The notes under the pieces: generated by a model
The model's database searches: none
Told to the model about the DNA's origin: nothing
What the model saw: only the letters and a program-made list of their open reading frames with translations
Translations under genes and position numbers: made by a program
Assembly (NCBI GenBank): GCA_024689605.1
Contig: JAILDD010000049.1
Location: 1-14,975 of the forward strand
Length of the DNA stretch: 14,975 nucleotides
Direction of reading: 5' to 3'
Source of the DNA: Lachnospiraceae bacterium
Lineage (GTDB): Bacteria > Bacillota_A > Clostridia > Lachnospirales > Lachnospiraceae
Part shown: positions 1 to 7,296 of the stretch, piece by piece
Layout: every line of letters begins with the position of its first letter
How positions within the stretch are numbered: the stretch's first letter is position 1

Positions 1-1
1 A

Positions 2-793
2 CAAGGCGCACCCGGGTCACCGGCGTGGATGGCGACATTCTCAGATCTGATGAATCTGTTGCTGTGCTTTTTCGTGTTGCTTTTTTCCATGTCCACCGTA
101 GATGCACAGAAGTTCGAGGAGGTTGCGGCATCATTTGCCCAGACTTTCTCGGTATTCACATCCGGTGCAACGGCTATCGGAGACGGCATGCTCATAAGCA
201 ATGGTGTCAGCCAGCTGAACATGCTGGATGAGTATATCAATTCCACGGGATATGAGGCAGAAACAGAACAGGATGCCGAGGATATCGTAAAAGAGGCAAT
301 GGAGACTGCTGAGGCAGCCCAGATGGCTGAGTCCGAGGAACTGGAGGAGAAAGTCGCAGAGGCTCTTTCCGAGAGCGGACTTGACCAGATGGTGGAGCTT
401 GACTATACCTCACAGTATGTGGAGCTGACACTTAACGGTTCTCTATTGTTTGATTCGGGAAGCGCGGAGCTTAAGGACAGTGCTTCGGGTATTCTTTCAC
501 AGATAGGCGTGATACTTGAGCGTTACAGCGAGTCTGTTATCGAGATCGAGGGACATACGGATTCCGTGCCCATACATTCGGCAAGATATCCAAGTAACAA
601 CGAACTTTCCGATGCGAGAGCATTGTCGGTATTTTACTATCTGGTTGATAATACCAATCTTGATCCGGCTAATATCAAGCATTCCGGCAGGGGCGAGTAT
701 GTTCCGGTGGCTGACAATACCACGCCGGAGGGCAGGGCGCTGAACAGACGTGTAGAGATAAAGATATATAACTCATTGAGCAGCTATCAGTAA
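2..793 (+). CDS. motB: Flagellar stator protein MotB, 5'-truncated by window edge
   Basis: MotB is the stator subunit that pairs with MotA to form the ion channel and anchors it to peptidoglycan. The frame is open from base 2 with no stop, so the true start lies left of the window; 263 residues are visible. The first residues (QGAPGSPAWMATFSDL) match the conserved MotB entry to the membrane helix. The Asp codon at 44-46, in FSDL, is the expected ion-binding aspartate at the head of the single helix (LMNLLLCFFVLLFS). A glutamate-rich stretch follows (about bases 250-400), then a C-terminal OmpA/MotB peptidoglycan-binding domain with GHTDSVPI, ELSDARA and GRALNRRVEI. The ATG at base 29 is an internal Met, not the start. 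motA is expected just upstream. H+ versus Na+ coupling cannot be told from this sequence. Confidence 0.95.
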   Translation, partial: QGAPGSPAWMATFSDLMNLLLCFFVLLFSMSTVDAQKFEEVAASFAQTFSVFTSGATAIGDGMLISNGVSQLNMLDEYINSTGYEAETEQDAEDIVKEAMETAEAAQMAESEELEEKVAEALSESGLDQMVELDYTSQYVELTLNGSLLFDSGSAELKDSASGILSQIGVILERYSESVIEIEGHTDSVPIHSARYPSNNELSDARALSVFYYLVDNTNLDPANIKHSGRGEYVPVADNTTPEGRALNRRVEIKIYNSLSSYQ

Positions 794-817
794 TTCTTCA
801 GGGGAGGAACAGATATC

Positions 818-1336
818 ATGAAAAAGAATCTTTTGTCAATTATCATCCTTTCACTTTTGGTGGTCAATATCATACTGACATCCATAATGCTTTTCTCGGT
901 GGTCAGCACGAATAATAAGACTGCAGCCATAGTGACCGACATAGCAGGCATTTTGAAGCTGGAGATGGAAGGTCAGAACGAGGCTGAAGGCGGTGCTGAG
1001 GTGGCAATGGCTGATACGGCTGTTTACCAGATCGCTGAGCAGATGACCATCACCTGCAAGAGGGCGGAGGGGGATACAAAGGATACCTACTGTCTTGTAA
1101 ATGTGGCACTTTCCATGAATACAAAGGATCCTGACTATGAGACCTATGCGGCAACACTTGAGACCAATGAGTCCCTTGTAAAGTCAGAGGTTATTTCAGT
1201 CATATCTTCATATACGGCAGATGAGATAAAGCTTGACCAGGATGCAATCTGCCAGGAGATACTTGAGCGTGTACAGAAGATGTACGGTTCGAAATTCATA
1301 TATAAGGTGTCATTCAGCAACATAATGTTCGGTTAA
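818..1336 (+). CDS. fliL: Flagellar basal body-associated protein FliL
   Basis: FliL is a single-pass inner-membrane protein that sits around the stator and supports motor function. The product is 172 residues, a normal size for the family. It has a short basic N-terminus (MKKN), a transmembrane helix at about residues 5-29, a variable linker, and a C-terminal domain ending in the typical pattern of an alternating hydrophobic helix followed by a short strand (KFIYKVSFSNIMFG). The start is supported by GGGGAGGA at 801-808, nine bases before the ATG. It follows motB by 24 bases and precedes fliM, the usual motB-fliL-fliM order in Clostridia. The identification rests on the membrane topology, length and position more than on a strong catalytic-type motif, because FliL has none. 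Confidence 0.9.
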   Translation: MKKNLLSIIILSLLVVNIILTSIMLFSVVSTNNKTAAIVTDIAGILKLEMEGQNEAEGGAEVAMADTAVYQIAEQMTITCKRAEGDTKDTYCLVNVALSMNTKDPDYETYAATLETNESLVKSEVISVISSYTADEIKLDQDAICQEILERVQKMYGSKFIYKVSFSNIMFG

Positions 1337-1390
1337 TGACAGTTCCTGTAAAAGTCTGAGACATACAGAGTTATATAAAAATACGGTAAA

Positions 1391-1400
1391 AAGGAGGTGA
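1391..1400 (+). promoter_or_regulatory. Strong ribosome binding site for fliM (decides GTG start)
   Basis: AAGGAGGTGA is a full ten-base match to the 16S anti-Shine-Dalgarno core. It sits five bases before the GTG at 1406. An ATG at 1402 is out of frame with fliM and only one base from the site, too close for normal initiation. The codon before the GTG in the fliM frame is TGA, so no earlier start is possible. Confidence 0.85.
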
Positions 1401-1405
1401 GATGA

Positions 1406-2395
1406 GTGGGCGACGTTTTATCGCAGGAGGAGATTGATAATCTACTCTCGGCGATTTCGAGCGGTGAAGTCGATGCCGAAGAAATTAAGGGCAAAGATGA
1501 ACGTTCTGTTAAGAATTATGATTTCAAGCGGCCGGCGAAGTTTTCCAAGGAACACCTTCGTACCCTTGAGCTTATATTTGAGCACTATGGCAGACTATTG
1601 TCCACTAATCTTCCTGTTTACCTTAGAAAGAATATACAGGTTACTGTCGTATCCTCAGAGACGGTTACCTTTAACGAATTTACAAATGCTCTTTCCAATC
1701 CGGTCATACTGGGCATAATCAATTTTCAGCCTCTGTCCGGAAATATACTGATAGATCTCACCAGTTCCTTAGGCTATGCGTTCATAGACAGGATGCTGGG
1801 AGGCGTGGGCGAGCCCTTGGATAAAGTCCGTGACTTTTCCGAGATAGAGATGGGGATACTTTATAAGATCATCACCATCAGTTCCCAGCTTTTAAAGGAG
1901 CCCTGGAAAAACGTTATTGAAGTTGATCCGGTGCTGGAGCGTATAGAGACCAATACGCAGTTTGCCCAGATAATCGCGCCGAATGAAATGATCGCTATCG
2001 TGACACTTAATGTAAGGATGGGCGAGATTGAAGGTTTCATGAACGTTTGCATACCGTTCATGACTATTGAGTCGATAATAGATAACCTGAATACCAAATT
2101 CTGGTTTACCAATATGGTTGCAGATGATGCAGAAGACCACAGGCAAGATCTGGAGAACCTTCTTCGGAAGGTGGATGTGCCTGTCAAGGCATTGCTTGGA
2201 AGAAGCGAGATAGCAGTAAGCGATTTCCTGACTCTGCAGCCGGGAGATATCATCAGGCTTGAGAGACGTGTAGATAATGAGCTTGATATTTACGTGGGAA
2301 TGTACAAGAAGTTTTCAGCTGTGCCGGGTACGGATCATGACAGGTATGCTGTCAGGATCACCTCGGTCTACAGAGAAGAGGAGGAAGAGAGCTAA
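1406..2395 (+). CDS. fliM: Flagellar motor switch protein FliM
   Basis: FliM is the C-ring protein that binds phosphorylated CheY and sets rotor direction. The product is 329 residues, the usual full length. The N-terminal peptide LSQEEIDNLL (residues 5-14) is the conserved CheY-P docking motif. The middle domain (about 40-230) carries the GGxG signature as GGVG at 132-135. The C-terminal FliN-like (SpoA) domain occupies about 245-322, with the pattern DFLTLQPGDIIRLE. The start is GTG: it is fixed by a perfect ribosome binding site at 1391-1400 and by a stop codon immediately upstream in frame. The stop TAA overlaps the ATG of fliY by one base (TAATG), which suggests translational coupling of two proteins that assemble together. 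No sign of truncation. Confidence 0.97.
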   Translation: MGDVLSQEEIDNLLSAISSGEVDAEEIKGKDERSVKNYDFKRPAKFSKEHLRTLELIFEHYGRLLSTNLPVYLRKNIQVTVVSSETVTFNEFTNALSNPVILGIINFQPLSGNILIDLTSSLGYAFIDRMLGGVGEPLDKVRDFSEIEMGILYKIITISSQLLKEPWKNVIEVDPVLERIETNTQFAQIIAPNEMIAIVTLNVRMGEIEGFMNVCIPFMTIESIIDNLNTKFWFTNMVADDAEDHRQDLENLLRKVDVPVKALLGRSEIAVSDFLTLQPGDIIRLERRVDNELDIYVGMYKKFSAVPGTDHDRYAVRITSVYREEEEES

Positions 2396-3633
2396 TGGAT
2401 GGAATGCTTTCACAGGACGAGATTAATGCCCTCTTGAATGGAATGGATCTCGATAATGCGGGAGGCGATGCCGGGGGAGATGCATCCGGTGACGGAGGCG
2501 GTTCAGGGAGTGGTCCCGATCAGAGCCTGCTTTCGGAGATTGAAAAGGATGCCATAGGTGAGATAGCCAATATCAGTATGGGAACTTCTGCAACTACGCT
2601 GTTCTCTCTGGTTAATCAGAAGGTTAATATCACTACACCCAAGGTAACACTTGCAAATTGGGATACGGTGCTTGAAGAATATCCGGCACCCTGCGTTTTC
2701 ATAGAGATTCAGTACACCATAGGTCTTACGGGATCGAATATACTGATCCTGGATGAGCGGGATGTTAAGATAATAACCGACCTGATGATGGGCGGTGACG
2801 GCAGCAATACAGACGGCGAGCTGGGTGAGCTTCATCTGTCAGCTATTTCTGAGGCAATGAATCAGATGATGGGATCGTCGGCCACATCCCTTTCGTCGAT
2901 GATGGGGAAGAAGATCGATATATCACCACCTAAGGCAAGCCTTGTAAAGATAAATGAGATGATCGGAAACGGTGCCGCAAGCAATCCCTTCGATGATGAT
3001 ACCTTTGTTAAGATAGCTTTCCGCATGCAGATAGGCGAGCTGGTGGATTCAACCATCATGCAGCTCTATCCGGTGCCTTTTGCTAAATCACTGTATGAGA
3101 TATTCATGGGCTCACAGGAGGATGACTTCAGTGCCGTAACTGCTGCACCGGAGCCTGCACCCGCACCTGCGGCAGCACCTGCCCCTGCGGCAGCACCCGT
3201 ACCTGCGGCAGCTCCTGCTCCTGCACCTATGCCGGCACCGGGAATGGATCCTTACGGATACGGAGCAGCACCGGGGTATCCGCCCCAGGGAATGCCGCCT
3301 CAGATGGCACCTTACCCTATGCCGCAGCCTCAGATGAATATACAGCCTGCACAGTTCCAGCCCTTCACTGCGGACATGGCAGCACTCATAGGCCAGGAGA
3401 ATATCGGTCTTATCATGGATGTGCCCCTTGAGGTGACTGTTGAGCTGGGACGTACATCCAAGTCCATTCATGACATTCTGGAATTTGCACCGGGTACCAT
3501 AATCGAGCTTGAAAAGATAGCCGGTGAGCCTATAGATGTGCTGGTAAACGGCAAGTTTGTTGCCAAGGGCGAAGTAGTAGTCATTGAAGAAAGCTTCGGT
3601 GTCAGGATCACGGAGATAATAAAGGATTCATGA
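2395..3633 (+). CDS. fliY: Flagellar switch protein FliY: CheY-P phosphatase fused to FliN
   Basis: FliY is the Gram-positive form of FliN: part of the C-ring that also dephosphorylates CheY-P. Of 412 residues, 1-20 hold a second copy of the CheY-docking peptide (LSQDEINALL, 5-14), followed by a Gly/Asp-rich spacer (21-40). Residues about 45-240 hold two CheC-like modules. Each keeps the CheC/CheX phosphatase pattern [DS]-x3-E-x2-N-x22-P: D52/E56/N59/P82 and S149/E153/N156/P179. A Pro/Ala/Met-rich linker spans about 250-320. The C-terminal SpoA/FliN domain runs from about 335 to 410. The start overlaps the fliM stop by one base; the stop overlaps the fliO ATG (ATGA). The linker is encoded in part by an 18-bp tandem repeat. 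Intact motifs predict, but do not prove, activity at both sites. Confidence 0.95.
   Translation: MDGMLSQDEINALLNGMDLDNAGGDAGGDASGDGGGSGSGPDQSLLSEIEKDAIGEIANISMGTSATTLFSLVNQKVNITTPKVTLANWDTVLEEYPAPCVFIEIQYTIGLTGSNILILDERDVKIITDLMMGGDGSNTDGELGELHLSAISEAMNQMMGSSATSLSSMMGKKIDISPPKASLVKINEMIGNGAASNPFDDDTFVKIAFRMQIGELVDSTIMQLYPVPFAKSLYEIFMGSQEDDFSAVTAAPEPAPAPAAAPAPAAAPVPAAAPAPAPMPAPGMDPYGYGAAPGYPPQGMPPQMAPYPMPQPQMNIQPAQFQPFTADMAALIGQENIGLIMDVPLEVTVELGRTSKSIHDILEFAPGTIIELEKIAGEPIDVLVNGKFVAKGEVVVIEESFGVRITEIIKDS
3166..3219 (+). repeat. 18-bp tandem repeat, three copies, inside the fliY linker
   Basis: The block CCTGCGGCAGC recurs at 3166, 3184 and 3202, an exact 18-base period. The three units encode PAAAPA, PAAAPV and PAAAPA. 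Units differ by a few bases, mainly at third positions and near the unit end. The period is a multiple of three, so copy-number change would lengthen or shorten the FliY linker without a frameshift. Confidence 0.8.
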
Positions 3634-4103
3634 TGTACAGGTTTTCTGAAATGGGGACGGTTTTATATACGCTGGCGGACAGCCTGAGCGGAAACACCGC
3701 AGAAGCAACAGGTACTCTGGATCGATCGGGGTACGCCATAAACGGCGTTGCAAGATTCATTTCGGTGCTGCTGATCTTTATATTTGTGCTGGGCATCACG
3801 TACCTGACTACAAGGTTTGTGGGCAGGACGGGACAGAGCAGGGCCAGGTCTGCAAACATAGAAGTGATAGAAGCTGTGCGGAATGCCGAGGGCAAGATGC
3901 TTCAGCTGGTTAGGGTCGGCGGTAAGTATATCATTATCGCTGTGGGGAAGGACTCCCAGACCTTTCTCTGTGAAGTGGATGAGAATATGCTGGATCTGAG
4001 TGCAAGGGATGAAGCGCTTGCACCTGCGTTTTCTGATATCCTGAATAAGTTCAAAAAAAACAATGACGCCGGCGGTGATGATAAGGCCGGTGATCAGGGG
4101 TAG
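3630..4103 (+). CDS. fliO: Flagellar export protein FliO (FliZ in Bacillus)
   Basis: FliO is a small membrane protein that helps assemble the FliP ring of the flagellar type III export gate. The product is 157 residues. A short extracytoplasmic N-terminus (about 1-40) precedes one transmembrane helix at about 43-64. A cytoplasmic part follows with the FliO pattern IEVIEAVRNAEGKMLQLVRVGGKYIIIAV. The start is the first of two adjacent ATGs; it shares ATGA with the fliY stop. A second Met codon at 3633 would also work. The C-terminal tail is Lys/Asp/Gly-rich and contains an A8 tract (4053-4060). Sequence conservation in this family is low, so position between fliY and fliP is a major part of the evidence. 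Confidence 0.88.
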   Translation: MMYRFSEMGTVLYTLADSLSGNTAEATGTLDRSGYAINGVARFISVLLIFIFVLGITYLTTRFVGRTGQSRARSANIEVIEAVRNAEGKMLQLVRVGGKYIIIAVGKDSQTFLCEVDENMLDLSARDEALAPAFSDILNKFKKNNDAGGDDKAGDQG

Positions 4104-4110
4104 TAGGATT

Positions 4111-4986
4111 TTGAAATTATCAGCAATTTTAAAAAAATACGGGTTTTTACTTACAGGTGCATTGTGTTTGCTGTTACTGGCGGGCGCAATGTCCTTTTTC
4201 GTTCCGTTAAAGGCTTATGCTACGGATACGGACAATAACGGAACCACAGATGAAAGAACCTATGAGGATGAGCCGGGATCTTCCGAAAATCCTTCGGATA
4301 CAGAAGACCTGAATATCGGGAATACCGTTACGGTAGAGCTTAACAACGGCAACGGATCCATAAACGGAGCGCTGCAGATAGTATTCATACTGGCAGGCAT
4401 AGGGCTTATCCCTATGCTCCTCCTTACCCTGACATCTTTTACCAGGATAATTATCGTGCTGCATTTCACAAGGCAGGCGCTGAATACCCAGACTGCTCCG
4501 CCTAATATGGTGCTTGTTGCCCTGGCCATGTTTTTGACCATTTATATCATGGCTCCGGTATTTACGGCTATGTACAATGATGCCATCGTTCCCATGAACA
4601 ATGGTGACATCACCATAGAGGAAGCATATGAGATAGGGGTTAAGCCCCTGAGAACATATATGTACGGACAGACTGAGGTTAAGGATGTATCCGTGTTCAT
4701 GGAAATTGCGGGAGAGACAGAGTGGGACGGTGATCCGGATTCTGTGCCTATGCAGGTTCTGATCCCTTCGTATATGGTCAGCGAACTGAGGACGGCGTTT
4801 ATCATAGGATTTTTGATATATGTTCCGTTCCTGGTAATAGACATGGTAGTTTCTTCGGTGCTCATGAGCATGGGTATGATGATGCTGCCGCCCACCACTA
4901 TTTCCATGCCCTTTAAGATACTGCTTTTCGTGCTGGCTGACGGCTGGAATCTGATAATCGTTAACCTTGTAAAAACATTCTATTAG
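4111..4986 (+). CDS. fliP: Flagellar export gate protein FliP, probable TTG start
   Basis: FliP forms the pentameric core of the export gate with FliQ and FliR. The frame is open to an ATG at 4063, inside fliO. I prefer TTG at 4111: it yields a clean signal peptide (MKLSAILKKYG, hydrophobic core, AYA cleavage near residue 37), has AGGGG at 4096-4100 ten bases upstream, and lies just after the fliO stop. GTG at 4090 is the main alternative. From the TTG the product is 291 residues. After the signal peptide comes an acidic Asn/Asp/Glu-rich segment (38-87). The FliP core follows: helix at about 88-108, LTSFTRIIIVLHFTRQAL with the motif TAPPNMVLVALAMFLT, an extracytoplasmic loop (about 152-215), then PSYMVSELRTAF and MLPPTTISMPFKILLF. 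The identity is certain; only the start is in doubt. Confidence 0.93.
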   Translation: MKLSAILKKYGFLLTGALCLLLLAGAMSFFVPLKAYATDTDNNGTTDERTYEDEPGSSENPSDTEDLNIGNTVTVELNNGNGSINGALQIVFILAGIGLIPMLLLTLTSFTRIIIVLHFTRQALNTQTAPPNMVLVALAMFLTIYIMAPVFTAMYNDAIVPMNNGDITIEEAYEIGVKPLRTYMYGQTEVKDVSVFMEIAGETEWDGDPDSVPMQVLIPSYMVSELRTAFIIGFLIYVPFLVIDMVVSSVLMSMGMMMLPPTTISMPFKILLFVLADGWNLIIVNLVKTFY

Positions 4987-4998
4987 CGGAGGTGGATA

Positions 4999-5268
4999 AT
5001 GACTGTTGCAGACGTAACTGAGATTACCAGCAGGCTGATGTATATTGTTATCATTACCGTGGCACCGCCTTTGCTCATAAGCATGGTGATAGGTCTTTTG
5101 GTCAGCATATTTCAGACTGTCACATCGATACAGGAGCAGACGCTTACTTTTGTGCCCAAGCTTCTTTCCATATTTCTGGTGCTAATAATACTCGGCGGAT
5201 GGATGCTGGATAATATGACCGGTTTTATGATCGATCTGTGGTCAGATTTTTCGGTATATCTGCATTGA
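4999..5268 (+). CDS. fliQ: Flagellar export gate protein FliQ
   Basis: FliQ is a small two-helix membrane component of the FliPQR export gate. The 89-residue length is exactly typical. Two hydrophobic hairpin helices (about 15-38 and 50-75) flank the conserved turn FQTVTSIQEQTLTFVPKLL. The start is supported by GGAGGTG at 4988-4994, and the gene follows fliP by 12 bases. It is placed between fliP and fliR, as in almost all flagellated bacteria. Confidence 0.96.
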   Translation: MTVADVTEITSRLMYIVIITVAPPLLISMVIGLLVSIFQTVTSIQEQTLTFVPKLLSIFLVLIILGGWMLDNMTGFMIDLWSDFSVYLH

Positions 5269-5294
5269 GAACAGTGGGTTTCAGGTGAGCTTCA

Positions 5295-6080
5295 ATGGTA
5301 GATTTTTCGTTCCCGCTTGAAGAACTTGAATATTTTCTGCTTATATTTGCCCGTATTACTGCGTTCATGTTTACGGCACCTTTTTATTCGCAGAACAATG
5401 TGCCCAGAATGCTCAAGGTTGCACTTTCTGCCTTTATCTCGTATCTTCTGTACGAAGCAATAATGCCCCATGAATATGTGGTCTATGATACGCTGTTAGG
5501 GTACACCATCTATATACTCAAGGAAACGGCCACCGGCCTGATAATAGGATTTTCGGCCAATGCCGCAATGCAGATCTCAGCATTTGCAGGACAGATTGTT
5601 GATACGGATATAGGTTTTTCCATGTCTGCCCAGATGGATCCCGTCACTCAGCAGAATACAACGGTAACAGGATATCTTTATCAGTATATGTTCCTTCTGC
5701 TTTTTATGGTGACGGGGCTTCACCGGTATCTGCTACAGGCTCTGGGCGAGACCTTTATCCTGATCCCCGTGGGTAAGACTGTATTTGAGATACAGGCATT
5801 TTATGACGGGCTGCTGGGATTTATGGCTGACTATATCATGATAGGTTTCAGGATAGCCCTTCCGGTATTTGCAGTAATACTGTTAGTGAACTGTATGCTG
5901 GGTGTGATGGCAAAGATAGCACCCCAGATGAATATGTTTGCAGTTGGAATTCAGATAAAGAGCATGGCGGGACTTATAGTGCTGTATGTGACAGTAAGCA
6001 TAATGCCTCATGCGGCAGATCTGATATTCGTGCAGATGAAGACTAATATTGCGACTTTTGTAAAGGCAATGATGCCATAG
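5295..6080 (+). CDS. fliR: Flagellar export gate protein FliR
   Basis: FliR completes the FliPQR gate; one copy sits in the FliP ring. The product is 261 residues, the normal size, with about six hydrophobic segments and little soluble sequence. Family patterns include the early ITAFMFTAPFYSQNNVP region and GFSANAAMQISAFAGQIVDTDIGFSM near residues 85-115, and the later region with APQMNMFAVGIQIKSMAGL. The start has AGGTGA about seven bases upstream. It lies 26 bases after fliQ and 12 bases before flhB. No anomalies seen. Confidence 0.96.
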   Translation: MVDFSFPLEELEYFLLIFARITAFMFTAPFYSQNNVPRMLKVALSAFISYLLYEAIMPHEYVVYDTLLGYTIYILKETATGLIIGFSANAAMQISAFAGQIVDTDIGFSMSAQMDPVTQQNTTVTGYLYQYMFLLLFMVTGLHRYLLQALGETFILIPVGKTVFEIQAFYDGLLGFMADYIMIGFRIALPVFAVILLVNCMLGVMAKIAPQMNMFAVGIQIKSMAGLIVLYVTVSIMPHAADLIFVQMKTNIATFVKAMMP

Positions 6081-6092
6081 GGGAACTGAGTA

Positions 6093-7229
6093 ATGCTTAA
6101 GTATGACCTTCAGTTTTTCGCCCAGGAAGGTCCCGGCGGTGAAAAGACTGAACAGCCTACTTCCAAAAAGCTGGAAGATGCGAGAAAAGAAGGCCAGGTG
6201 GCAAAAAGCCAGGATCTGGCCAGCTCTTTTACGCTGCTGGGCCTGTTTATCCTGCTTAAGATATATACATCTGTCATGGCTGGGCAGATCAATGATGTGT
6301 TCACTTTTTTTTATAGCCGCATGCATTATTTTGTGAGACTGCCGTCCTATGAAAGTGCCACTAAGGCCTACAGTGATGCCTTAAGCTATGCACTGATCCG
6401 TATCATCATAATAATCCTGCCTTTTCTGCTTATGGGTCTGGCCATAGCCTTTGCGGCCGATATTGCCCAGGTAAAATGGAAGCCTACCAGAAAGCCTTTG
6501 GCGCCGAAGTTAAGTAAACTGAATCCCATAAACGGGGTGAAGCGGATTTTTTCGGTTTCAAAGCTGGTAGAGCTGCTTAAATCTGTATTAAAAATTGCAG
6601 TTATGTTTGCAATCATTTATAATGAGTTGGTAGACAGTATATATCTTCTGTATACCGTTTATGATATCCCTGTTATAGAGGCAGTGAAAAAAGCGGGGGA
6701 TATTCTCATTAACACGGGACTGAAGATTGCTGCCGTTTTTGTGGTGGTTGCTTTTGCTGATTTCGGCTTCCAGAAATGGAAATTCATGCGTGACATGAGG
6801 ATGACAAAGCAGGAAGTCAAGGAAGAGTATAAGTCCACCGAAGGTGATCCGCAGATCAAAGGCAAGATACGTCAGAGGATGATGCAGGCTTCAAGGCGCA
6901 GGATGATGAACAATCTTCCCCAGGCAGATGTTGTCATCACAAACCCGACGCATTTTGCGGTGGCGATAAAATACGACAAGACTGTGGCGGAGGCACCTCT
7001 GGTACTGGCAAAGGGTGCCGATTATATGGCACAGAAGATAAAGGAAACCGCAAGGGAACACAGCATAGAGATTGTTGAGAATAAGCCTTTGGCAAGGGCT
7101 CTATATGCGAATACCGAAGTTGGGGATGAGATCCCGCCGGAGCTTTATGTGCCGGTTGCCGAAATCCTTGCGGCTGTATACCGTGCCGAGGGAAGGGTAT
7201 CTTCCAGCGGTGAGATCAGGAACAAGTAA
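6093..7229 (+). CDS. flhB: Flagellar export switch protein FlhB
   Basis: FlhB controls the switch in export substrate from rod/hook to filament proteins. The product is 378 residues. An N-terminal cytoplasmic stretch with GGEKTEQPTSKKLEDARKEG (15-34) is a family signature. Four transmembrane segments follow to about residue 220, then a cytoplasmic domain. The self-cleavage motif NPTH is intact at residues 284-287 (bases 6942-6953), so autocleavage between Asn and Pro is expected. The loop with STEGDPQIKGKIRQRMM before it is also typical. The gene follows fliR by 12 bases and is followed by a 67-base gap before flhA, larger than most gaps here. Confidence 0.97.
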   Translation: MLKYDLQFFAQEGPGGEKTEQPTSKKLEDARKEGQVAKSQDLASSFTLLGLFILLKIYTSVMAGQINDVFTFFYSRMHYFVRLPSYESATKAYSDALSYALIRIIIIILPFLLMGLAIAFAADIAQVKWKPTRKPLAPKLSKLNPINGVKRIFSVSKLVELLKSVLKIAVMFAIIYNELVDSIYLLYTVYDIPVIEAVKKAGDILINTGLKIAAVFVVVAFADFGFQKWKFMRDMRMTKQEVKEEYKSTEGDPQIKGKIRQRMMQASRRRMMNNLPQADVVITNPTHFAVAIKYDKTVAEAPLVLAKGADYMAQKIKETAREHSIEIVENKPLARALYANTEVGDEIPPELYVPVAEILAAVYRAEGRVSSSGEIRNK

Positions 7230-7296
7230 TAACCGTTCAGGACTGACAGAGGCTGAGTACTTATAAGTGATATTTTTTTAGGATAAAAAAGGGCAG

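Noticed and set aside
1337..1405. Possible promoter in the 69-base fliL-fliM gap (TATAAA at 1374-1379; TAAA at 1349-1352)
   Set aside because: No -35 hexamer at proper spacing for the main sigma factor, and only ATAT matches the sigma-D -10 at spacing 16; the AT-rich leader is better explained as ribosome-binding context.
4128..4134. T TTA AAA, a canonical -1 slippery heptamer in frame at FliP codons 7-8
   Set aside because: It falls in the n-region of the signal peptide; I see no stimulatory hairpin at the right distance and no useful product in the -1 frame, so chance is more likely.
6456..6463. GCCGATAT, an exact sigma-D -10 octamer inside flhB
   Set aside because: It encodes conserved-type coding sequence, and there is no TAAA-like element 14-16 bases upstream.
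7259..7279. Palindrome plus T7 before flhA as an intrinsic terminator
   Set aside because: The palindrome has no loop, so only a three-pair AT-rich stem could form; too weak to terminate, and it would cut off essential operon genes.
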